DNA from: a bacterium
GTDB taxonomy: Bacteria > Auribacterota > UBA3054
Reading direction: 5' to 3'
Length of the DNA: 8,241 nucleotides
Assembly: GCA_017444325.1 (NCBI GenBank)
Contig: JAFSWV010000016.1
Span: forward strand, 1 to 8,241
Every line of letters starts with the position of its first letter. Position 1 is the first letter of the stretch. Both the position numbers and the translations under genes were made by a program. Shown here in pieces: positions 1 to 6,652 of this stretch. The notes beneath the pieces are model-generated. The model searched no databases. It was not told where the DNA came from and was given only the letters and a program-made list of their open reading frames with translations.

Positions 1-1380
1 GAAGATGACATTGCCGCCGAGTTTGCCGGCGCCCGGCCCCATGTCCACGACATAGTCGGCGCTGCTGATGACTTCCGCATCATGCTCAACGACCACCACG
101 GTGTTGTTGAGGTCTCTCAGCTGCTTCAGGGCGTCCAGGAGTTTCTGGTTGTCCCTGGGATGAAGACCGATGGTCGGTTCGTCCAGCACGTACATCACGC
201 CGGTAAGGCCCGTGCCGATCTGACTTGAGAGCCTGATCCTCTGGGCTTCGCCGCCTGACAGAGTGATCGAGTTTCTGGAGAGATTGAGATATCCCAGACC
301 TACGGTGTTCAGAAAACCGAGGCGGTTGTTGACTTCCCTTAGGATGTCGCGGGTGATCTCTTTCTTCTCGCCCTTTAAGCTTTTCGTAAGGTCGTCGAAA
401 AATTCCGCCGCCTTTGTAAGCGGCATCTTGCCTACGTCAACTATCGTCTTGCCGTTCAAGGTGACGGCGCGGCTGTAGGCGTTCAGCCTTTCGCCGTGGC
501 ACTCCGGGCAGATTTGGTTCATGTCGAAGTACATGACGCCCAATCCGAAGCAGGTCGGGCAGAAGCCGTAGGGGCTGTTGAAAGAGAAGAGCCTCGGTTC
601 CATCTTGGGAAGCTCTTCGCCGTCGCGGCAATTAGGGCAGGCGTAGTTGCCGGAGAAGAAAAGGTCGCCGCCATTTAGTTTGTGCACGACAAGCGAATTC
701 TCGCCGAGCTTGAGGGCGGTCTCAACGGAGTCCGCAAGCCTGCGCCTGATATCCGGCCTTACGATGAGGCGGTCAACGACGACCTCGATGGTGTGAAGAT
801 TGTAGCGCGCTAGTGACGGGGCTTCATCCAAAAGATATTCCGCGTCATCGATCCTGACTCGCTGAAAACCTTCTCTTCGGGCTTTGGCCAAGAGTTCCTT
901 GTGTTCGCCCTTCTTGCCTCTGACGAGAGGGGAGAGGATCTCGATCTTTTCGCCTTCCGGCAGCGAGAGGATCGCTTCAATGATCTCTTCGGGAGTCTGG
1001 GGAGTGATGGCGGCGCCGCATTTCGGACAGTGGGGGACGCCCAGCTGGGAAAAGAGCACTCTTAAGTAGTCGTGGATCTCGGTGGCCGTGCCGACGGTGG
1101 AGCGCAGGCTCGTGTTGCCCATCCTCTGCTGGATGGCGATGGCGGGAGAGAGGCCAATGATGCGGTCCACTTTCGGCTTCTGCAGGATGCCGAGAAACTG
1201 CCGGGCGTAGCTGGAGAGGCTCTCCATGAAACGTCTTTGACCTTCCGCGAAAAGCGTGTCCAAAGCCAAAGAAGACTTTCCTGAGCCGGAAAGTCCTGTG
1301 ATGACCGTGAGGGAATTGTGCGGTATATCGACGCTGATATTCCTCAGGTTATGTTCGCGCGCCCCTCGAACTGAGATCAT
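1..1380 (-). CDS. uvrA: UvrA, excinuclease ABC subunit A (N-terminal 460 residues; 3' end outside window; insertion domain absent)
   Basis: UvrA is the damage-recognition ATPase of nucleotide excision repair; it loads UvrB onto damaged DNA in the cytoplasm. The frame is open from an ATG at 1380 to the window edge. Visible motifs are Walker A GLSGSGKSS (29-37), a UvrB-binding region between about 118 and 250, a zinc module with CPNC (248-251) and CPTC (274-277), the ABC signature LSGGEAQ (374-380), Walker B with DEPT (400-403) and the switch VEHD (431-434). Extra CPKC (118-121) and CPEC (291-294) pairs could form another zinc site (inference). Only 13 residues separate the CPTC and CPEC pairs, where E. 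coli UvrA has over 100, so the insertion domain is missing. The ABC signature therefore falls at 374 instead of near 488. The frame is unbroken, so this is not a frameshift. The start lies 3 bases after the accA stop, with a good Shine-Dalgarno. The identity is secure; whether this is the main UvrA or a paralogue is open. Confidence 0.96.
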   Translation of the reverse strand, partial: MISVRGAREHNLRNISVDIPHNSLTVITGLSGSGKSSLALDTLFAEGQRRFMESLSSYARQFLGILQKPKVDRIIGLSPAIAIQQRMGNTSLRSTVGTATEIHDYLRVLFSQLGVPHCPKCGAAITPQTPEEIIEAILSLPEGEKIEILSPLVRGKKGEHKELLAKARREGFQRVRIDDAEYLLDEAPSLARYNLHTIEVVVDRLIVRPDIRRRLADSVETALKLGENSLVVHKLNGGDLFFSGNYACPNCRDGEELPKMEPRLFSFNSPYGFCPTCFGLGVMYFDMNQICPECHGERLNAYSRAVTLNGKTIVDVGKMPLTKAAEFFDDLTKSLKGEKKEITRDILREVNNRLGFLNTVGLGYLNLSRNSITLSGGEAQRIRLSSQIGTGLTGVMYVLDEPTIGLHPRDNQKLLDALKQLRDLNNTVVVVEHDAEVISSADYVVDMGPGAGKLGGNVIF

Positions 1381-1383
1381 GCT

Positions 1384-2337
1384 TTATATCTCCTGGAGGC
1401 ATCCGACCTGACGGAATTTCTGATAGCGCTGTTCTTTTAATTCCTGAGGGGAAAGCTTAGCGAGTTCGTCGATATGTCTCAAAACGGCTTCTTTCAAGGA
1501 GGCCGCCATAGCCTTGTGGTCCCTGTGCGCGCCGCCAACCGGCTCTTCTATGACTTCGTCGGCGATGCCGAGCTTCTGGAGGTCCCTGGCGGTGAGGCGC
1601 AGAGCGCTGGCCGCGTCGGCGGCGCGCTTGGCGTCGTGGAAAAGAATGGCCGCGCAGCCTTCCGGCGAGATGACGGAGTAGTAGGAATAGGAGAGCGTCA
1701 GAAGACGGTTGCAGACGCCGATGCCGATGGCGCCGCCGCTGCCGCCTTCACCGATCACTACGGAAACTATGGGGACAGAGAGATCCATCATGTCGCGGAG
1801 GTTTTCCGCGATGGCTTCAGCCTGGCCGCGCTCTTCGGCGCCGATGCCGGGATAAGCTCCGGCCGTGTCGATCAAAGTTACGATCGGCAGACCGAAACGG
1901 TCCGCCATTTCCATCAATCGCATGGCCTTGCGGTAGCCCTCGGGATGCGCCATGCCGAAATTGCGCTGGATGTTCTCTTTGGCGGAACGGCCTTTCTGCT
2001 GGCCGATGAGCATTATCTTTCTGCCGCCCATGGTGGCGAAGCCTCCGACCATCGCCTCGTCGTCCTTGAAGCGCCTGTCGCCGTGCAGCTCCTGGAAATC
2101 CTCGCAGGATAGCGCAACGTAATCCAGCGTGTAAGGGCGCTGGGGATGCCTTGCGATCTGGACGATCTCATAGGGCGTCAGCTTGGAATAGACTTCGGAG
2201 CAGAGGGCGTCTCTCTTTTTTATAAGGCCTTCGATCTCGGCGGAAGCGTCAACCTTGACTTCCTCGGAGTAACGCTTCAGCTCCTCGATCCTGTTTTCCA
2301 GCTCGATTATCGGCTTTTCAAAATCGTAATAGAGCAT
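1384..2337 (-). CDS. accA: Acetyl-CoA carboxylase carboxyltransferase subunit alpha (AccA)
   Basis: With AccD this subunit forms the carboxyltransferase that moves the carboxyl group from carboxybiotin to acetyl-CoA, giving malonyl-CoA for fatty acid synthesis in the cytoplasm. The 317-residue protein is the usual full length. It has the family N-terminal helical segment (DFEKPIIELE, 5-14), GDRRF (86-90), QQKGR (113-117), DTAGAYPG (157-164), the glycine-rich oxyanion-hole region GEGGSGGA (196-203) and SPEGCAAI (224-231). There is no zinc ribbon, as expected when AccD is a separate protein. The ATG lies 2 bases after the stop of the L,D-transpeptidase gene. No convincing Shine-Dalgarno precedes it, so translation probably depends on coupling to the upstream gene (inference). 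Its last codons carry the ribosome binding site of uvrA. accD and the biotin carrier genes are not in the window. Confidence 0.97.
   Translation of the reverse strand: MLYYDFEKPIIELENRIEELKRYSEEVKVDASAEIEGLIKKRDALCSEVYSKLTPYEIVQIARHPQRPYTLDYVALSCEDFQELHGDRRFKDDEAMVGGFATMGGRKIMLIGQQKGRSAKENIQRNFGMAHPEGYRKAMRLMEMADRFGLPIVTLIDTAGAYPGIGAEERGQAEAIAENLRDMMDLSVPIVSVVIGEGGSGGAIGIGVCNRLLTLSYSYYSVISPEGCAAILFHDAKRAADAASALRLTARDLQKLGIADEVIEEPVGGAHRDHKAMAASLKEAVLRHIDELAKLSPQELKEQRYQKFRQVGCLQEI
1389..1394 (-). promoter_or_regulatory. Ribosome binding site of uvrA, inside the end of accA
   Basis: AGGAGA lies 8 bases before the uvrA ATG and is made from the last Gln-Glu-Ile codons of accA. It is the strongest Shine-Dalgarno in the window and supports the start at 1380. 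Confidence 0.75.
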
Positions 2338-2339
2338 GA

Positions 2340-3437
2340 TCAGTCGTGGATGTGAACAACCGTGCCTTCTTTGACGATGGAGTAGAGCTCCTCAACGTCT
2401 TCGTTTTTCATTCTCACGCAGCCGGCGCTACTGGCTTTTCCGACCGTGTCAGGCTCCCAGGTTCCGTGGATGCCGAAGCCCGGGGAACTGATGGCCATCC
2501 AGCGGGTGCCAAGCGCGTTCTCGGGATCGCCGTAGGGGATGGGCTTACTATTGTCCTTGTACCAGATGGGCTCTTTCTGCTTCAGATTGATGATGAAATC
2601 GCCTCTGGGAGTGTTGTCATTCTTTCCTGTGCCGACAGCGTAACTCTTGAAGAAATTGGTCTGACCGTTCCAGATCCTGTAAAGGCGCAGCTTGAATTCC
2701 GGGATCGAGACGTCGATAAGATAATTCGAGAGGTCGACCCTGAGTCTCTGGTTGATCCTGATGCGGTCGGAATTCATCCTGTTGACGAAGAGGATGGAGT
2801 CGGAGGTCGTTTTGTATTTCCTGGCGATGACGTTCAAGATCTCGCCGGAATGGACAACGTGGTTCGTGATGAAGTCGAGCCTGGCTTCGAAAAACTCGGC
2901 CAGGTTGCGGTCGCCGATGTAGGCTTCCGCCTGCTTGGCCTCGGCGCTTTCCGGGAAAGCGTCGATAAGAGCCTGGCGGGTGGAGTCGGCTTTCTTTTGG
3001 TCGCCCTTTGTAGTAGCGGCTTTCAGATCTTCCACGAGGAAAGTTCTTGAGGCATCGTTCTTGGGATATTTTTCCAGGAAGGCGGCTTTGGCGGCCTCCT
3101 TATCGCTCGCGAAAGCAATGAGCTCGTATTCGGCGCGGGCCTGGATCTCAGGATTGGAATGGTTCTCAAGGACTTTTCGCCAGGTGTCCTCGCTGCTCTT
3201 GCCGAGCGCAGTCTCGCACAGAGCCTGCTTGTAGAGGGCGTCAGCTTTGGAGGCCTGGTTGTTTTCATATTTGCGAACGGCTTTCTTGAAGACGGGCAGA
3301 GCGTCGCTGTAGCGTTTCTCCTGAAGCGCTTTTTCAGCTTCCGCCAATTTTTCCTCGATGGGCCTGCCGGTCGCCAAAAGTATGGCTACGGTGCCGGCGA
3401 TGCCCAAAAGCACGACTATCAGAAAAACTTTTTTCAT
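2340..3437 (-). CDS. Membrane-anchored L,D-transpeptidase with TPR-like, LysM and YkuD regions
   Basis: The product probably makes 3-3 crosslinks in peptidoglycan or attaches a protein to it, acting on the outer face of the cytoplasmic membrane. The 365 residues hold an N-terminal hydrophobic signal or anchor (4-22), an alpha-helical TPR-like region rich in Ala, Lys and Glu (about 28-170), a LysM peptidoglycan-binding module (about 192-236, with GEILNVIARKY and NRMNSDRIRINQRLRV) and a C-terminal YkuD domain (about 241-364). Family hallmarks are PRGDF (277-281), HGTW (324-327, catalytic-motif His) and the nucleophile motif SAGCVRM (337-343, Cys340). The more common motif is SHGC, so position 338 is Ala instead of His; the nucleophile and first His are kept, so activity is expected. 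The start has AAGGA 11 bases upstream, rather far. It follows two secreted-protein genes by 25 bases, which suggests a joint envelope role. The domain call is firm; the exact substrate is not known. Confidence 0.92.
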   Translation of the reverse strand: MKKVFLIVVLLGIAGTVAILLATGRPIEEKLAEAEKALQEKRYSDALPVFKKAVRKYENNQASKADALYKQALCETALGKSSEDTWRKVLENHSNPEIQARAEYELIAFASDKEAAKAAFLEKYPKNDASRTFLVEDLKAATTKGDQKKADSTRQALIDAFPESAEAKQAEAYIGDRNLAEFFEARLDFITNHVVHSGEILNVIARKYKTTSDSILFVNRMNSDRIRINQRLRVDLSNYLIDVSIPEFKLRLYRIWNGQTNFFKSYAVGTGKNDNTPRGDFIINLKQKEPIWYKDNSKPIPYGDPENALGTRWMAISSPGFGIHGTWEPDTVGKASSAGCVRMKNEDVEELYSIVKEGTVVHIHD

Positions 3438-3462
3438 TACGTTCGTTTTCCTTTGCTTTCAA

Positions 3463-5085
3463 TTAGTCTTTTTTGGATTTTTTCTGATTCTTCTGGTCCT
3501 TCACGGGATCTTTGCCTTTCTGGGCCTTGGCCTTCTTCTGCTCTTCGATCTCGTTGGCCACGGAGTCGGCGGTCAGGGTGTTGAAGACAAGGTACGGAAT
3601 GCGGTTGCGGAAGGCCTTGTAGTTGTTTCCGATGTCCTCGGCCTCCGCGGCGTCTCCGTCTTCCTCGCCCTCGCCTTCTTTCTTATCCTTCTTGTCTCTC
3701 TTATCCTTGTCTTTCTTCTCATCCTTTTTGGGCTCGGTCTTCTTGCCCATGAAGGAGTCGCGGTGCAGGCTGGCGAAGTAGTTGTCGTAATCTTTGTCAA
3801 AGTTGCGGTTCTGCTCTTTGCTCTTGCGCATGAGGTAGATCAAAGGCAGGGCGTCCCTGATGGAGAGATATTCGTAGATGGCCTGGGACTGGCGCATGAA
3901 GTAGTAGAGCTTGTAATTGTCAGTCGGCGCGCCGTTCTTGACAAACTGGTCGATGTTTATGATGGCGGTTTTTTCCAGCGGGAGAGACTTGAACGGCAAG
4001 GTTCCGGACTTCATCTTCTGGAGCATGTCGTAAGTCACGGGCTTGTTCTGGAAAGTCTTGAGCTGAACGGGACCGCCTTCCGTGATGACGGAAGTGAGGT
4101 CGCTGCAGTAGGCGGCGAAACCGACCGTCAGGAATTCATTGACAGAGCCCTTGGAGTTCGTGATGGTTAAAAATTCGTCAAGGACAGCAGCGGCTACGGC
4201 GTAAGCGAAAGCTTCGGCGTTCCAGTCTTTGTTGATCGCCGTCAGATAAACGTAGAACTCCCTGTAGCCTTTGGCGGTGTAAACGGTCTGCACGGGGGAG
4301 TTCCTGAGGCCGGTGCCTTTCAGCATGGTCCAGTCTTCGCTTCTCGTGACGAAATAAACTTTGCCTCTCAGCCTGTTCAGCCAGTTGATGAAATCTGTCA
4401 TGACTAAAGCTTCGGTCGCTTTTTCAAAAGCGGCGTCGCCGGCCGCGAGGATCTGGTCTATACCGTAGAATTCCGCGGTCTCAACTTCAGTGGCCTTGCC
4501 GTTTTTCGGAACTTTGCAAGTCTTGGGATAGACGGCCATGAAGCGCGTGCTTTCAGCCACGGCGAGCTTCTGGCCTTTCAGCGCGCTTTTCAAACGGGAA
4601 GCATGGTTGCTGTCGCCGAGTTCGCTTATCTTGACGTCGTTTTGACGGAAGGCCTTGTATGTCCTCTGAATGCCTTTGTCGTCCGTTATGCTGATCTTGT
4701 TGCAATAAGAACGCGCGCCGCGGTCGCTGCCGGCCTTGGCGTTCAGCCTGCTCAAGTAGTCGTTCCATTTCGGGCAGGTGTACTGGGGGCCTTGCGTGGC
4801 TTTTTCGGCTTCAGCCTGGGAAAGGGCGCCGGCGCCTTCCTTGGCGTTCTCGGTCAGTTCTTTCTTAGCTTCTTCGTCGAGCGCTTCGGAAGCGGCTTCG
4901 GAGGCTTTGGACTGGACGGCCTGCGTTTCGTCATCCGATTCGGAATCGTCTTCCACGACTTCCTCGATGGCGTTGCCTTCTTCGTCGAACTGGACGTCTT
5001 CGTCGTCAAATTCCTCGTCGGCGAAAGCGACGGCGGTGGTCAGGGCGAGGGAAACAAGAAAGAGATAAAAGAGATTTTTTTTCAT
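3463..5085 (-). CDS. Secreted protein of unknown function, Peptidase_MA-like fold with no zinc motif (paralogue of the upstream gene)
   Basis: I do not recognise this 540-residue protein. It starts with a clear signal peptide (1-22, cleavage likely after AFA), followed by a strongly acidic segment (23-54) and an Ala/Glu-rich helical stretch (55-98). The core (about 170-445) resembles the upstream gene product: TDFINWLNRL...VYFVTRSEDW (230-252), AYAVAAAVLDEF (294-305), FLTVGFAAY (318-326) and RNFDKDY (427-433). The order of a two-part strand/helix segment, a helix where gluzincins carry HExxH, then a 'xLxxGxAxY' segment resembles Peptidase_MA-type metallopeptidases. However, the HExxH position reads AAAVL (298-302) and the later metal-ligand Glu is Val321, so it cannot bind zinc in that way. 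Lysine/Asp-rich low-complexity runs occupy 448-477 and 516-540. It is likely periplasmic. A Shine-Dalgarno GAGG lies 8 bases before the ATG, just past the upstream stop. The gene and export are secure; the fold assignment is inference. Confidence 0.88.
   Translation of the reverse strand: MKKNLFYLFLVSLALTTAVAFADEEFDDEDVQFDEEGNAIEEVVEDDSESDDETQAVQSKASEAASEALDEEAKKELTENAKEGAGALSQAEAEKATQGPQYTCPKWNDYLSRLNAKAGSDRGARSYCNKISITDDKGIQRTYKAFRQNDVKISELGDSNHASRLKSALKGQKLAVAESTRFMAVYPKTCKVPKNGKATEVETAEFYGIDQILAAGDAAFEKATEALVMTDFINWLNRLRGKVYFVTRSEDWTMLKGTGLRNSPVQTVYTAKGYREFYVYLTAINKDWNAEAFAYAVAAAVLDEFLTITNSKGSVNEFLTVGFAAYCSDLTSVITEGGPVQLKTFQNKPVTYDMLQKMKSGTLPFKSLPLEKTAIINIDQFVKNGAPTDNYKLYYFMRQSQAIYEYLSIRDALPLIYLMRKSKEQNRNFDKDYDNYFASLHRDSFMGKKTEPKKDEKKDKDKRDKKDKKEGEGEEDGDAAEAEDIGNNYKAFRNRIPYLVFNTLTADSVANEIEEQKKAKAQKGKDPVKDQKNQKKSKKD
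3655..3744 (-). repeat. Low-complexity Lys/Asp/Glu run inside a secreted protein
   Basis: This stretch encodes residues 448-477 of the protein at 3463-5085. It begins with alternating Lys and Asp (KKDEKKDKDKRDKKDKK) and turns to Glu/Gly (EGEGEEDGD). On the plus strand it reads as a nearly pure pyrimidine tract. The run interrupts the conserved core and the C-terminal segment that starts with YKAFRNRIPY, so it looks like an inserted flexible linker. Confidence 0.7.
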
Positions 5086-5093
5086 ATTCGTGA

Positions 5094-5097
5094 CCTC
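5094..5097 (-). promoter_or_regulatory. Ribosome binding site of the second secreted-protein gene
   Basis: GAGG lies 8 bases before the ATG at 5085 and directly follows the TAA of the upstream paralogue (TAAGTGAGG). This supports coupled translation of the pair. Confidence 0.65.
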
Positions 5098-5099
5098 AC

Positions 5100-6596
5100 T
5101 TAAGAGTTAGAGCTTTCAGTCTCGGTTTTGGCGTCCTCTTTGGGAGCGTTGTCTTCGGGCGTCGCCTCTGGCTCGGGCTCCTTCGCGGTTTCGGGAGCCT
5201 GGGCTTCGGTGTTGGCCTCAGCATTGGCCTCGGTTTCAGCCTTGGCTTCGCCAACGGAAGCCGTCTCAGGGGCATTTTCGGCATTCTCGGCAGGGGCGGC
5301 TTCGCCCTCTGCTTCAGCAGCTTTCTTAGCTTCTTCCTTGGCCTTCTTGGCTTTCAGGATATCCTCGGTCATCTTCTCCTGAGTCATCTCATAGAAGAGA
5401 CGGTTGCTGGCTTTTTCCAGGAACTTCAGATCGGCTTCGCCGACGACCACGGCGTTGGTCGTGGGCTTCTGCTCTTTGACCTCGTTGCCGATGATGCCGC
5501 GCTGCATCTCGCAGTAGGAAAGGCTGAATTCCTTGTCGAAATTGCGGCCCTGGCTGAGCGAGCGGATCAGGCTCAGCATGCCCAAAGGAGATTCTTTCCA
5601 AAGTTTTTCGACAAGGCCTCTGGTCTCGCGGAGGAAGTAATACTTTTGTTCAGGGAGCTGCGGGAGCGACTGAGCGTCCTTCAGTTCGGAGAAGGGCAGC
5701 AAGCGTTTGGCCTGCAAGGGGAGCATGATGCCGAGTTTCGGCCTTTTGATCTTTTTAGCTTTGCCGTTTATGACCACTTCCCTGACCTGTACAGGAACAA
5801 AAGCCGGCGGAGCGATGCTGGCTTCAAGGCCGGAAAGGGAGCCGGCGACGCCGGTCATGAGGAAGAGGGGGATCTTGGAATCGGGACGTCCGGAAAGCAC
5901 GCGGCCGTATTCTTTCACGATCTGCTCCGCTACGGCATAGCAGAGCGCCTGGGGGACGTACTCGGCGCAGCTGGCGTCGTCAAGGATCGCTATTTCGCGG
6001 GAGACGTCGCTGGTGCAGTAGTTGGCGCACATCTGTTCGGCGGACTGTGGATCTCTCAGTCTAAGCCACATGGCCTGGTTCGGGATAACGAAAATGCGGG
6101 CGGGGTTGTCGGACCAGTCCATGAACTCGCTGACGATCAGTTTTTCCGTTACGGCCACGTAATTGGATTCGGCTGTGTCGAGAAGCATCTGCAGTCTTTC
6201 GGCGTTGGATACGCGCTTGGTCTTTTCTTCGACGACAGAGATCGTGAAGCGCGGGCCGGTTATGATGAAGTATTCGCCGGTCAGCACCAGGTCTGGGCCG
6301 TACATCTGGCGGTATTTCTTAGTTTTGGTGAACTCCAGGGCGCGTTTGGGAATGGGGCTCTTGTCAGCGTTGGCGACGGTGTCGGAGTCGTAGAGGCGGA
6401 AACGGTTGTAGTATTCGTTCACGCCTTCAGGAGTGTCGAGTCCGAAAAGACGCGTGTAAAGCGTAATGGCTGTGCCGCTGGACTCGACCTGGCCTACGGT
6501 CTTTTTGACCTGCAGGACTTTCGGCGGCTCGTCATGCGCGGCGAAAAGCGCGCCGGAGAAGATAAGGACTAGGGTAAGAGCAATGACTTTTTTCAT
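5100..6596 (-). CDS. Secreted protein of unknown function, degenerate Peptidase_MA-like fold with Glu/Ala/Pro/Thr-rich tail
   Basis: No named family is recognised with certainty. The 498 residues begin with a signal peptide (1-20, cleavage likely after LFAA). The segment 107-180 (EYFIITGP...NPARIFVIPNQAMWLRL) is laid out like the N-terminal part of Peptidase_MA proteins. CYAVAEQIVKEY (219-230) sits where HExxH would be, reading AEQIV at 223-227. FLMTGVAGSLSG (245-256) sits where the family has a 'W-x-x-E-G-x-A' segment, with Thr248 replacing the ligand Glu. One catalytic-type Glu (224) is kept, but both His and the third ligand are gone, so a pseudo-enzyme or binding protein is likely (inference). 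Cysteines at 190, 194, 210 and 219 cluster just before and in this region and may form disulfides after export. RNFDKEF (351-357) matches RNFDKDY of the next gene. The tail from 417 onward is disordered and acidic. GAGGA lies 4 bases before the ATG. Confidence 0.88.
   Translation of the reverse strand: MKKVIALTLVLIFSGALFAAHDEPPKVLQVKKTVGQVESSGTAITLYTRLFGLDTPEGVNEYYNRFRLYDSDTVANADKSPIPKRALEFTKTKKYRQMYGPDLVLTGEYFIITGPRFTISVVEEKTKRVSNAERLQMLLDTAESNYVAVTEKLIVSEFMDWSDNPARIFVIPNQAMWLRLRDPQSAEQMCANYCTSDVSREIAILDDASCAEYVPQALCYAVAEQIVKEYGRVLSGRPDSKIPLFLMTGVAGSLSGLEASIAPPAFVPVQVREVVINGKAKKIKRPKLGIMLPLQAKRLLPFSELKDAQSLPQLPEQKYYFLRETRGLVEKLWKESPLGMLSLIRSLSQGRNFDKEFSLSYCEMQRGIIGNEVKEQKPTTNAVVVGEADLKFLEKASNRLFYEMTQEKMTEDILKAKKAKEEAKKAAEAEGEAAPAENAENAPETASVGEAKAETEANAEANTEAQAPETAKEPEPEATPEDNAPKEDAKTETESSNS
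5103..5348 (-). repeat. Low-complexity coding repeat: Glu/Ala/Pro/Thr-rich tail
   Basis: The last 82 residues of the secreted protein encoded at 5100-6596 are built almost entirely from Ala, Glu, Pro, Thr, Lys and Asn in irregular short units such as ETEANAEANTEA. The DNA shows matching degenerate repeats of gcctcggc/ttcggc type. The segment is probably disordered and could act as a spacer or wall-spanning tail. It may vary in length between strains. Confidence 0.75.
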
Positions 6597-6617
6597 AATT
6601 TCCTCGCTTCGAGATTA

Positions 6618-6645
6618 TTTATGATTTCCCTAACGGAGTCTTCAA
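6618..6645 (-). promoter_or_regulatory. Possible sigma70-type promoter before the envelope genes (weak)
   Basis: The 56-base gap between dut and the first secreted-protein gene is the longest in the window. Its minus strand holds TTGAAG (6640-6645) and CATAAA (6618-6623) separated by 16 bases, with 4 of 6 matches to each E. coli consensus box. The local AT-richness fits a promoter. The match is modest, the organism's consensus is unknown, and read-through from pnp-dut is equally possible. Confidence 0.28.
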
Positions 6646-6652
6646 TTCTATT

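Noticed and set aside
1..1380. Short UvrA spacing as a frameshift or assembly deletion
   Set aside because: The reading frame is continuous through the junction and all flanking motifs are intact, so a clean domain loss fits better; an assembly error cannot be excluded without reads.
1474..2112. Plus-strand open frame of 212 codons opposite accA
   Set aside because: accA is unmistakable on the minus strand; the opposite frame is a shadow without known motifs.
3358..4170. Plus-strand open frame with a hydrophobic Leu/Val/Phe-rich N-terminus that resembles a membrane protein
   Set aside because: The hydrophobicity comes from reading the Lys/Asp-rich codons of the minus-strand gene in reverse (aag/gac become ctt/gtc); it crosses two real genes.
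5646..6572. Plus-strand open frame of 308 codons opposite the first secreted-protein gene
   Set aside because: The minus-strand gene has a signal peptide, a Shine-Dalgarno and a paralogue; the opposite frame has no recognisable domain.
6597..6652. Terminator or regulatory hairpin between dut and the first secreted-protein gene
   Set aside because: The only inverted repeat is a 4-base-pair stem (CTCG/CGAG, 6603-6613) with a 3-base loop and no U-tract. It touches the ribosome binding site but is too weak to call.
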